Part shown: piece by piece, positions 1-5,830 of the stretch | How positions within the stretch are numbered: the first letter of the stretch is position 1 | How the letters are laid out: each line of letters begins with the position of its first letter | NCBI GenBank assembly: GCA_947379975.1 | Contig: CANCPF010000052.1 | Location: 1 to 7,483, forward strand | DNA length: 7,483 bases | Direction of reading: 5' to 3' | Source: Methylophilaceae bacterium | GTDB taxonomy: Bacteria; Pseudomonadota; Gammaproteobacteria; Burkholderiales; Methylophilaceae | Translations under genes and position numbers: made by a program | Notes under the pieces: generated by a model | What the model saw: only the letters and a program-made list of their open reading frames with translations | Database searches by the model: none | What the model was told of the DNA's origin: nothing

Positions 1-797
1 GTTTGCACTGAAACAGATTTAGAACCTAAAGTATTGGCTTCGCGATTAAGTTCTTGCATTAAAAAGTCTAGTCGTTTACCTGCAGGTGCGCTGCTATTTA
101 AAATACGTTTTACTTCTGACACATGTGCCGTTAAGCGGCTAAGTTCTTCATCCACATCAATGCGTTGAGCGAATAACACCAGCTCTTGCGCAACACGTTC
201 TGGGTCTACATTGTTCAGGTTTTCTTGCAGCTTACTTTCAAGTTTAGCTTGATACTCTTTGCTGAGCGCAGGCAATAATGGTTTGACTTTTTCTACTAAT
301 ATTTCAATTTGACTGAGTCTATCTAAAACCAACGCTTTGAGTTTTTCACCCTCACGTGCGCGTGAGGCATTTAAGTCTTGTAAGCCTTGGCTGACTAATT
401 TTTTAACATCTTCTACTAGTGTTTCTTGGCTGAGTACGTCTGCCAACACCACCCCTGGCCAGCGAAGAATATCCGCCACATTAAGCGGCCGACTTTGCGG
501 AAAATGTATTTGCGCCTGCGCGCATATCAGGGCTAATTGTTGCATTAAATGCTCGTCTAGGCGCATGGTTTGGTTTGCTTGAGAGCGATGAATTAAATTG
601 ATTTTACATTCAATCTTTCCACGGTTTAAATGCGCACCAATCTGTTCGCGAATATTTGGTTCTAAGCTTCTTAAATTCTCATCTAACTTAAAGTGCAGAT
701 CTAAATAACGGCTGTTTACCGCACGAATTTCTAGTAGTAGCGTAGCGCTTTCCAATGGCTGCTCTAGCGCAGCGAAGCCTGTCATGCTAAATGTCAT
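1..797 (-). CDS. yicC: YicC family endoribonuclease-like protein, 3' end cut by window edge
   Basis: The reverse strand reads from ATG at 797 to the left edge without a stop: 265 codons, in a family of about 290 residues, so roughly the last 20-25 are missing. The start MTFSMTGFA, then EIRAVNSRYLD (about residues 23-33), LNRGKIECKI (58-67), DILRWPGVV (about 102-110), RAREGEKL and the near-terminal FLMQELNREANTLGSKS are hallmarks of YicC (YicC_N followed by DUF1732). E. coli YicC is reported as an RNase linked to sRNA turnover; it is cytosolic. A Shine-Dalgarno AGGAA at 807-811 lies 9 bases before the ATG and supports this start. It diverges from rph, an arrangement also found in E. coli. No frameshift was seen in the part I translated. 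The family call is firm; the biochemical role is family knowledge. Confidence 0.93.
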   Translation of the reverse strand, partial: MTFSMTGFAALEQPLESATLLLEIRAVNSRYLDLHFKLDENLRSLEPNIREQIGAHLNRGKIECKINLIHRSQANQTMRLDEHLMQQLALICAQAQIHFPQSRPLNVADILRWPGVVLADVLSQETLVEDVKKLVSQGLQDLNASRAREGEKLKALVLDRLSQIEILVEKVKPLLPALSKEYQAKLESKLQENLNNVDPERVAQELVLFAQRIDVDEELSRLTAHVSEVKRILNSSAPAGKRLDFLMQELNREANTLGSKSVSVQ

Positions 798-852
798 GTT
801 GAGTGATTCCTGATAAAAGCCAATTTGAGTAATGTGTGCAACTGAGTATTGA

Positions 853-929
853 ATAGATTTAATCTATGCGGACATCCGATTTTCCGCTATTTTAACAAAT
901 AGCAACGCCCTTACGCTAAAGTAAGCGTT
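853..929. repeat. Stacked inverted repeats upstream of yicC
   Basis: Several dyads lie nearly end to end. ATAGATT/AATCTAT (853-859 and 861-867) is perfect with one central base. GCGGA/TCCGC (868-872 and 883-887) is a weak 5-base pair of arms. GCTATTT/AAATAGC (886-892 and 897-903) is perfect with a TAAC loop. AACG..CTTAC/GTAAG.CGTT (904-929) is a 9-pair stem with a two-base bulge and a GCTAAA loop. None has a proper T-run on either strand, so they do not look like terminators. They lie 56-132 bases upstream of the yicC start, where operators or a structured 5' leader would be expected. The function is unknown. Confidence 0.55.
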
Positions 930-987
930 AAATATGCTTTAATTAAATGGGACTGTCGTGACAAAAAATCCTACGAAATAGCTTTAA

Positions 988-1080
988 TTACAAGCAATTA
1001 CCAGTTATATTGCCGTATGCAAGCTGGGCGCCAAGCAAAGATTCTATCAATATTGCTATAGCGGCAGTGATGGTAATCAT
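988..1080 (-). CDS. Possible 30-residue hydrophobic small protein (weak candidate)
   Basis: On the reverse strand an ATG at 1080 opens 30 codons ending in TAA at 988-990. The peptide starts MITITAAIAILIESLLG and is largely hydrophobic, so it could be a single membrane segment or signal-like peptide. A purine-rich GAGGGA lies upstream (about 9 bases between GGGA and the ATG, 11 from GAGG), better than expected for a chance ORF. Against it are the very short length, no recognised family, no clear promoter and a position inside a divergent promoter region. If real, it would be transcribed in the direction of yicC. It may well be chance. Confidence 0.18.
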   Translation of the reverse strand: MITITAAIAILIESLLGAQLAYGNITGNCL

Positions 1081-1157
1081 GTTGTGAAATCCCTCGTATA
1101 AATACACTAGGCAGTAAAAAACATAAATAACCCATTTTTGAATCAGGAATATCAAGT

Positions 1158-1904
1158 ATGCAAGCTAGTCAGGCTAACGCCAATAACATCCGCCCAAGCC
1201 AACGCAATCAAAATCAATTAAGAGAAGTTGAAATCATTCGGCATTACACTAAACACGCAGAAGGCTCAGTTTTGGTGAAATTTGGTGATACCCACGTATT
1301 GTGTACAGCCAGTGTAGAAGAGCGCGTGCCGGGCTTTTTGAAAGGTAAAGGCCAAGGCTGGGTTACCGCAGAATATGGTATGTTGCCGCGCTCAACCGGT
1401 AGCCGTATGGATAGAGAAGCGGCACGTGGTAAACAATCTGGCCGTACGCAAGAGATTCAACGCTTAATTGGACGCTCATTGCGCGCGATTATTGATTTGG
1501 AAAAGTTAGGCGAGCGCAGCATTCAGATTGATTGCGATGTGATTCAAGCCGATGGTGGCACGCGTACCGCCAGCATTACTGGCGCTTATGTGGCTTTGCA
1601 TGATGCTATGTCAACATTACTCGCCAGCGGTAAGCTAACAGAAAGCCCGCTTAAACAAGCTGTTGCGGCAATTTCTGTCGGTGTTTACAAAGGCATGCCA
1701 GTACTGGATTTAGATTATCTTGAAGACTCAGATTGCGATACAGATATGAACGTAGTGATGACCGCAGACGGTGGCTTTGTAGAAGTGCAGGGCACGGCAG
1801 AAGGCGAGCCATTTGACCGTAATGCGATGAATGCTATGCTAGATTTAGCGCGCGATGGCATTGCACAGCTGATTAATATGCAAACTGAGGCCTTAAGTGT
1901 TTAG
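1158..1904 (+). CDS. rph: Ribonuclease PH
   Basis: This phosphorolytic 3'-5' exoribonuclease trims the 3' ends of tRNA precursors, using phosphate and releasing nucleoside diphosphates; it is a cytosolic hexamer in known members. The 248-residue product is slightly longer than the 238 of E. coli because of about ten extra N-terminal residues before IRPSQRNQNQLR. Family motifs run in order: KFGDTHVLCTASVE (41-54), GWVTAEYGMLPRST (67-80), GRTQEIQRLIGRSLR (95-109), the phosphate-binding GGTRTA (133-138), DCDTDMNVVMT (192-202, acidic metal-binding residues) and FVEVQGTAEGEPF (207-219). AGGAA at 1145-1149, 8 bases upstream, supports the ATG; a start nearer IRPSQ is possible but has no ATG. It is the first gene of the rph-rdgB cluster and diverges from yicC. 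Confidence 0.97.
   Translation: MQASQANANNIRPSQRNQNQLREVEIIRHYTKHAEGSVLVKFGDTHVLCTASVEERVPGFLKGKGQGWVTAEYGMLPRSTGSRMDREAARGKQSGRTQEIQRLIGRSLRAIIDLEKLGERSIQIDCDVIQADGGTRTASITGAYVALHDAMSTLLASGKLTESPLKQAVAAISVGVYKGMPVLDLDYLEDSDCDTDMNVVMTADGGFVEVQGTAEGEPFDRNAMNAMLDLARDGIAQLINMQTEALSV
1886..1890 (+). promoter_or_regulatory. Ribosome binding site that decides the rdgB GTG start
   Basis: TGAGG lies inside the last codons of rph, 6 bases before GTG at 1897. It supports GTG rather than a later codon as the rdgB start and places initiation within the end of rph, which suggests translational coupling. Confidence 0.6.
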
Positions 1905-2505
1905 CAAAATAGTCATTGCTACTGGCAATAAAGGCAAATTGCGAGAAATTCAGCATATCCTTTCGCCACTACAAATTGAAGTGATTCCGCAGTCGGTGTT
2001 TAATGTGCCTGAATGTGAAGAGCCTTTTTTTACCTTCATAGAAAATGCCCTAGCCAAAGCGCGTCATGCCAGCAAACATACCGGATTACCTGCGCTGGCA
2101 GATGATTCCGGTTTGTGTGTCGATGCGCTGCAAGGCGCGCCTGGCGTGCGTTCGGCCCGTTATGCTGCTGAAGTTAGTGACTTAAACTTAAGTCAAGATG
2201 CGCGTAATAACCAAAAGCTGCTGGAAGTGTTAGGCGCTGAAAAAAATCGGCATGCGCATTTTTACTGTGTCATCGTGCTCGTGCGGCACGAGCATGATCC
2301 CGAGCCAATTATTGCTGAAGGCCAGTGGGCGGGGGAGATTTTAAGCGAGTATCGCGGCGATGATGGCTTTGGTTATGATCCACTATTTTTGGATGATAAA
2401 ACCGGTAAGACCGTGGCTGAATTGTCCTTGGAAATAAAAAGCCGCATCAGTCATAGAGGCCACGCGATGGCGAAACTATTGCAGAAATTAGAAAAATTAA
2501 GCTAA
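1897..2505 (+). CDS. rdgB: XTP/dITP diphosphatase (RdgB/HAM1 family)
   Basis: The enzyme hydrolyses dITP, XTP and related deaminated purine nucleotides to monophosphate and pyrophosphate, keeping them out of DNA and RNA. The 202 residues match the family's usual size of about 200. Visible motifs: IVIATGNKGKLREI (5-18, nucleotide-binding loop), DDSGLCVDAL with APGVRSARYA (69-90; Asp70 matches the catalytic Asp69 of E. coli), FGYDPLF (158-164) and SHRGHA (185-190). It starts with GTG, shares an 8-base overlap with the rph stop, and has TGAGG 6 bases upstream. The overlap suggests co-transcription and coupled translation with rph. The coding sequence contains an unusual 27-base near-palindrome at 2272-2298, but the protein around it (VIVLVRHEHDPEP) aligns with the normal family sequence, so it is not an insertion. 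Confidence 0.96.
   Translation: MFSKIVIATGNKGKLREIQHILSPLQIEVIPQSVFNVPECEEPFFTFIENALAKARHASKHTGLPALADDSGLCVDALQGAPGVRSARYAAEVSDLNLSQDARNNQKLLEVLGAEKNRHAHFYCVIVLVRHEHDPEPIIAEGQWAGEILSEYRGDDGFGYDPLFLDDKTGKTVAELSLEIKSRISHRGHAMAKLLQKLEKLS
2272..2298. repeat. 27-base near-perfect palindrome within rdgB
   Basis: The 13-base arms 2272-2284 and 2286-2298 flank a single central G. Twelve pairs are Watson-Crick and one (2275/2295) is G-T. As RNA this would fold into about a 12-pair stem with a three-base loop inside the open reading frame. No T-run follows, so it is not an intrinsic terminator. It encodes normal family residues on both sides. Confidence 0.7.
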
Positions 2506-2547
2506 CTAGAATAGCTAGTGTATAAGTATCGTGAATGAGTAAAACGA

Positions 2548-2778
2548 ATGACTAAAGCAAAGAATCCAGCATTACCAAAATGGCTGCGCGATGATGGCAG
2601 TGTGGTGGCATGTACAGAAAAAATTAAAGTCATGACGGAAAACTTTGATGAAATCAAACAAATCGCCCAAGATGCATTGGAAGATGGTTTATTGATGGAA
2701 GTTTCTGAAGCGCAAATGCGTGAAGCATTGCATCAATTAATCGAGACGTTGGTGAATCCCTATCAAAAAAATAATTGA
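2548..2778 (+). CDS. Small conserved-looking protein of unknown function, 76 residues
   Basis: I do not recognise a named family; it resembles small hypothetical proteins found near rdgB and hemW in betaproteobacteria. It starts MTKAKNPALPKWLRDDGS, has a single Cys (22) and continues with a mostly acidic, helix-favouring body (KIKVMTENFDEIKQIAQDAL, then QMREALHQLIETLVNPY). There is no signal peptide or membrane segment, so a cytosolic protein is likely. It begins 42 bases after rdgB with only a weak purine-rich GAGTAAAACGA before the ATG. Its codon use resembles its neighbours, which argues for a real gene. Its last codons run into a seven-A tract (2765-2771) and stop at 2776-2778, just where the hemW frame opens one base out of phase. 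If one A were missing, it would be fused in frame to hemW. Confidence 0.78.
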   Translation: MTKAKNPALPKWLRDDGSVVACTEKIKVMTENFDEIKQIAQDALEDGLLMEVSEAQMREALHQLIETLVNPYQKNN

Positions 2779-4006
2779 AATTAAAGCCGCAGCGGCTTTT
2801 AACCTCAAGCCCATCAATACTGTAGCGCCACTTGCCGGCGAAGACACGCTTTCCGGACTTAAAAATCCACCGCCATTATCTTTATACATACACATTCCAT
2901 GGTGCGTAAAGAAGTGTCCGTACTGCGATTTTAATTCGCATGAAAGCCGTAATGAAAATGGCGTAATTCCAGAGGCTGCTTATGTAGACGCACTGATTGC
3001 CGACTTAGAACTTGCCACGCCCAAAGTGTGGGGCCGTAAAATCAAAAGTGTATTTTTTGGTGGCGGCACGCCCAGTTTGTTTTCTGCAGAAGCGATAGAC
3101 CGTATATTGAGCCATGTGCGTATGCTAACGCCACTAGAGCTGGATGCGGAGGTGACGCTGGAAGCCAACCCCGGCACGGTAGATGCCGCTAATTTTATAG
3201 GCTATAAACAAGCGGGCGTGAACAGGCTTTCGCTTGGTATTCAAAGTTTTAATAGTGATTATCTCAAGGCCTTGGGTCGTATTCACGATAGCGAGCAGGC
3301 TTTTTCAGCGGTAGAACTGGCCTTAAATACTTTTGAACAGGTGAACTGCGACATCATGTATGGTTTGCCTAAGCAAACGCTGGCCGATGCGATGCGTGAT
3401 GCTGAAATTGCCGTGAAATTAAGCCCAGCGCATTTGTCGTTTTACCATCTAACGTTAGAGCCCAATACGCCGTTTTATCGTACGCCGCCGAGCTTGCCGG
3501 ATGATGATACCAGCAGCGATATGCAACTAGAAATTGAAGCTTTGCTCGCGCAAAATGGTTATGAACATTATGAAACTTCGGCGTTTGCTAAAAAAGGTAA
3601 GCAAGCCAAACATAATCTTAATTACTGGCACTTTGGGGATTATTTAGGCATAGGCGCGGGCGCGCACAGCAAACTTAGTTACCACGATAAAATTACCCGA
3701 GAAGTGCGCCCTAAACATCCTAAAGCTTATATGCAGCAAGCCTTAACCGGCAAAGCGGTTGAACGCGAATGGCTGATTAGCCAAGACGAACTAGGCTTTG
3801 AATTTATGATGAACGCGCTACGTTTAATCGATGGCGTGCCTGTGGATTTATTTCAGCAACGCACCGGTTTAAATATCAACAAGTTAGAGACTGCCATTAA
3901 AAAAGCCCAAAGCAAAGGTTTGTTATTACTGGAAAACGGCAATATGCAACCTACACTATTGGGCCAGCGGTTTTTGAACGAATTGCTGGAATTGTTTTTA
4001 GTTTAA
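2756..4006 (+). CDS. hemW: Radical-SAM heme chaperone HemW; start codon unresolved
   Basis: HemW (formerly called HemN-like or YggW) carries heme and a 4Fe-4S cluster and is thought to deliver heme to target proteins; it is not the coproporphyrinogen oxidase HemN. Counting from 2756, LSLYIHIPWC with CX3CX2C gives Cys50, Cys54 and Cys57, followed by DF rather than the extra Cys of HemN. Downstream come GGGTPS, EANPGT, GVNRLSLGIQSF, LGRIH, MYGLPKQT, LEPNTPF, HNLNYWHFGDYLGIGAGAH and the C-terminal LNELLELFLV, all close to E. coli HemW (378 residues). The frame opens after a stop at 2753-2755. It has no ATG, GTG or TTG until GTG 3026, which lies beyond the cysteines and would leave the protein inactive. 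Initiation is therefore non-standard (ATA/ATT/ATC around 2756-2815) or the frame is joined to the upstream ORF; 2756 marks the open frame, not a proven start. The gene converges with argH. Confidence 0.88.
   Translation: MPIKKIIEIKAAAAFNLKPINTVAPLAGEDTLSGLKNPPPLSLYIHIPWCVKKCPYCDFNSHESRNENGVIPEAAYVDALIADLELATPKVWGRKIKSVFFGGGTPSLFSAEAIDRILSHVRMLTPLELDAEVTLEANPGTVDAANFIGYKQAGVNRLSLGIQSFNSDYLKALGRIHDSEQAFSAVELALNTFEQVNCDIMYGLPKQTLADAMRDAEIAVKLSPAHLSFYHLTLEPNTPFYRTPPSLPDDDTSSDMQLEIEALLAQNGYEHYETSAFAKKGKQAKHNLNYWHFGDYLGIGAGAHSKLSYHDKITREVRPKHPKAYMQQALTGKAVEREWLISQDELGFEFMMNALRLIDGVPVDLFQQRTGLNINKLETAIKKAQSKGLLLLENGNMQPTLLGQRFLNELLELFLV
2783..2800 (+). terminator. GC-rich hairpin with T-run (terminator-like) between the 76-codon gene and hemW
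   Basis: AAAGCCG (2783-2789) pairs with CGGCTTT (2793-2799) around the loop CAG, followed by one more T (four in total). This is the usual shape of an intrinsic terminator, 4 bases after the stop of the 76-codon gene. It also lies in the open frame leading into hemW, where it would read as four alanines (KAAAAF). So it is either a terminator or attenuator upstream of hemW or part of the hemW coding sequence. The T-run is short, so termination may be only partial. Confidence 0.5.
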
Positions 4007-4010
4007 ATTG

Positions 4011-4029
4011 CCAGCTTGTATAAAGCTGG
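4011..4029. terminator. Hairpin between convergent hemW and argH
   Basis: CCAGCTT (4011-4017) and AAGCTGG (4023-4029) form a perfect 7-pair stem around GTATA. It can be extended beyond one mismatch by AATT (4006-4009 with 4031-4034). It lies 4 bases past the hemW stop and 8 bases past the argH stop on the other strand, the expected place for a shared bidirectional terminator. No T-run follows directly on either strand; the nearest on the plus strand is 4046-4050. Efficiency is therefore uncertain. Confidence 0.45.
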
Positions 4030-4037
4030 AAATTGAT

Positions 4038-5483
4038 CTAATTGGTTTTTATCGCAGTTCTAGCTCTGGCAATGGCCGCTTTGACTTGCACAGGCGCAGT
4101 GCCACCAATATGATTTCGACTATTCAGCGAACCTTCTAGCGTTAATACGGCATAGACATCTTCGCTAATTTCAGCAGAAAATTCTTGTAGCTTGACTAGT
4201 GGCAACTCGCTCAAATCTACTTTTTTATCGACTGCATAACGCACCGCAAGCGCAACCACTTCGTGCGCATCTCTAAACGGCATGCCTTTTTTAGCTAAAT
4301 AATCGGCTAAATCGGTGGCAGTTGCGTAGCCTTCAAATGCCGCTTGGCGCATATTTTCTTTATTGACCACAAAGCCTTTTTTAACTACCAGGCCATTTTC
4401 AAGTACAGGCAAACGCAACATATCGGCATAAATTTCTAACGTGACCAATAGAGTATCTGCTGTATCAAAAAGCGGTTCTTTGTCTTCTTGATTGTCTTTA
4501 TTGTAGGCCAGCGGTTGGCCTTTCATCAAGGTAAGAAGCGCGGTTAAGTGACCATAAACGCGACCTGTTTTGCCGCGCACCAACTCTGGCACATCGGGAT
4601 TCTTTTTTTGCGGCATGATAGATGAGCCTGTGCAAAAACGATCGGCAATATCAATAAATGCAAATCTTGGCGAACTCCACAAAATAAGCTCTTCAGATAA
4701 GCGTGATAAATGCGTCATCACTAGCGAAGCGGCAAAGGTAAATTCAATGGCAAAATCGCGGTCAGAAACGGCATCTAACGAGTTCTCGCAAACACCATCA
4801 AAACCTAGCGTTTTAGCGACCATTTCACGGTCTATCGGGTAGCTGGTGCCAGCTAAAGCGGCAGCGCCAAGGGGTAAGCGGTTAATCCGTGTTCTGCAAT
4901 CGCTAAAGCGTGCAACATCACGTTTTAGCATTTCAACATAAGCCATTAAATGATGGCCAAAGGTCACCGGTTGCGCTACTTGCAAGTGCGTAAAGCCCGG
5001 CATAATGGTGTCAAAATGCGCTTCGGCTAAATCTAGCAGGCTTAATTGCAAGTTTGCTAGGCTGGCGGTAATTTCATCGGTAGTAGCGCGTAACCAAAGC
5101 CTAACATCGGTGGCCACTTGGTCGTTACGGCTTCTGCCGGTATGCAAGCGCTTACCTGCGTCACCAATTTTATCGGTGAGGCGTTTCTCAATATTTAAAT
5201 GTACATCTTCTAAATCTAGCAGCCATTCAAATGTACCCGCTTCAATTTCTTGCAAAATTTCGGCTAAACCAGTTTCTATCGATTTTACGTCAGCGAGACT
5301 AATAATCTTTTGCGCACCCAGCATTTGCGCATGGGCAAGCGAGCCTTGAATATCAAACGTCGCTAAGCGCTGATCAAAACCAACAGATGCCGTGTAATTT
5401 TTGACCAGTTCGGCCACAGGCTCGTTAAATCTGCCTGACCAGCTGGTATTTTTCTTATTGAGCGAGCTTTCTTTTTGTGTCAC
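4038..5483 (-). CDS. argH: Argininosuccinate lyase
   Basis: ArgH performs the last step of arginine synthesis, splitting argininosuccinate into arginine and fumarate; it is a cytosolic homotetramer of the fumarase/aspartase superfamily. The 481 residues compare with about 460 in most members; the extra length is mainly N-terminal, before SWSGRF (14-19). Motifs: HTGRSRNDQVATDVRL (114-129), MPGFTHLQVAQP (161-172, His166 matching the general acid-base region) and the signature GSSIMPQKKNPDVPE (286-300, catalytic Ser288), ending with GGTAP near the C-terminus. The start is GTG at 5483: an in-frame TAA lies 27 bases upstream (5502-5504) with no ATG between, and a weak GAG lies about 9 bases before the GTG. 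It converges with hemW and diverges from hemC. All key residues are present. Confidence 0.97.
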   Translation of the reverse strand: MTQKESSLNKKNTSWSGRFNEPVAELVKNYTASVGFDQRLATFDIQGSLAHAQMLGAQKIISLADVKSIETGLAEILQEIEAGTFEWLLDLEDVHLNIEKRLTDKIGDAGKRLHTGRSRNDQVATDVRLWLRATTDEITASLANLQLSLLDLAEAHFDTIMPGFTHLQVAQPVTFGHHLMAYVEMLKRDVARFSDCRTRINRLPLGAAALAGTSYPIDREMVAKTLGFDGVCENSLDAVSDRDFAIEFTFAASLVMTHLSRLSEELILWSSPRFAFIDIADRFCTGSSIMPQKKNPDVPELVRGKTGRVYGHLTALLTLMKGQPLAYNKDNQEDKEPLFDTADTLLVTLEIYADMLRLPVLENGLVVKKGFVVNKENMRQAAFEGYATATDLADYLAKKGMPFRDAHEVVALAVRYAVDKKVDLSELPLVKLQEFSAEISEDVYAVLTLEGSLNSRNHIGGTAPVQVKAAIARARTAIKTN

Positions 5484-5555
5484 TTTTTGTTTCTCATTTA
5501 ACAGTTATTTATTGAGTTTTTTTACTAATTTTTTTAGACGTTTTTTATTGTAATT

Positions 5556-5584
5556 TTGGCTTAATGTTTTAAATATTGTTTAAT
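5556..5584 (+). promoter_or_regulatory. Candidate sigma-70 promoter for hemC
   Basis: TTGGCT (5556-5561, 4 of 6 match to TTGACA) and TTTAAT (5579-5584, 5 of 6 match to TATAAT) are separated by 17 bases. The T-tracts immediately upstream sit where an UP element would. A start near 5591 would give hemC a leader of about 240 bases. In AT-rich DNA such matches arise by chance, so this is tentative. Confidence 0.28.
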
Positions 5585-5604
5585 AATAAACTACTTAAGT
5601 GCTT

Positions 5605-5633
5605 ATTATAAAGCAAAACGCAAATGCTACGAG
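5605..5633 (-). promoter_or_regulatory. Candidate promoter for argH (perfect -10, poor -35)
   Basis: On the minus strand TATAAT occupies 5610-5605. At 17 bases upstream the hexamer is only CTCGTA (3 of 6). Transcription would begin near 5598 and give argH a leader of about 115 bases that runs through the A-rich tracts. The perfect -10 is suggestive; the weak -35 and AT-rich setting keep confidence low. Confidence 0.25.
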
Positions 5634-5830
5634 CTTACTCGACCCAAAAACTGCTTGTGAAAAATGGGGTGTATAAGTTGAGATGGTTAGTTTTGGCGTT
5701 AATTTACGACGATTAATCAACAAATTTTTAGTTATCAGCGACAAAGCCATGTCACTTAATGCTAATAAAACGAAGCCACAGCTTGTGTTAAAATTAAGCA
5801 CATCTATGGAACTGCAATAATATCTCACAC

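Larger units (their letters stand above)
798..1157. other. Divergent yicC/rph intergenic spacer
   Basis: This 360-base spacer should hold the promoters of both flanking genes. What I can see: ribosome binding sites at both edges (AGGAA 807-811 for yicC on the minus strand, AGGAA 1145-1149 for rph on the plus strand), a cluster of inverted repeats at 853-929, two copies of the 10-mer GCTTTAATTA (936-945 and 981-990), and a possible 30-codon minus-strand ORF (988-1080). I found no convincing sigma-70 promoter for either gene. The best plus-strand candidates are TTGTGA 1082-1087 with TACACT 1103-1108 (15-base spacer) and GTGACA 958-963 with TTTAAT 983-988 (19-base spacer). Both have poor spacing, so neither is called. 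Confidence 0.6.
5484..5830. other. Divergent argH/hemC intergenic spacer, AT-rich
   Basis: This 347-base spacer separates two divergent genes and is distinctly AT-rich. From the argH side it holds a set of phased T-tracts (5517-5570), a plus-strand promoter candidate (5556-5584) and a minus-strand perfect TATAAT (5605-5610). From 5683 to 5820 lies a 45-codon open frame on the plus strand (starts MVSFGVNLRRL, ends SMELQ). It stops 10 bases before the hemC ATG but lacks a good ribosome binding site, so I do not call it a gene. No tRNA, rRNA, riboswitch class or strong hairpin was recognised. Confidence 0.6.

Noticed and set aside
337..582. 81-codon plus-strand ORF at the left edge
   Set aside because: It is antisense to yicC, whose reverse-strand translation matches a known family through this region.
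936..990. Direct repeat GCTTTAATTA (936-945, 981-990)
   Set aside because: Two copies of an AT-rich 10-mer 45 bases apart in an AT-rich spacer can arise by chance, and no regular array is present.
1017..1166. ATGCAAGCT repeated at 1017-1025 and at the rph start 1158-1166
   Set aside because: The frame at 1017 closes after 14 codons and the similarity does not extend clearly beyond nine bases, so duplication of the rph start is not supported.
2505..2519. Small inverted repeat ACTAG/CTAGT after rdgB as a terminator
   Set aside because: It has only five mostly AT pairs and no T-run, and the next gene starts 29 bases later; it is too weak to call.
3026..4006. hemW starting at GTG 3026
   Set aside because: The codons upstream encode the conserved LSLYIHIPWC and CX3CX2C region in the same frame, so 3026 is an internal Val codon, not the start.
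4570..5349. Plus-strand ORFs of 90 and 114 codons within argH
   Set aside because: They are shadows of argH, whose catalytic motifs are all on the minus strand.
5484..5830. Replication-origin-like signal in the AT-rich spacer
   Set aside because: No DnaA boxes of the TTATNCACA type were seen and no replication genes are nearby.
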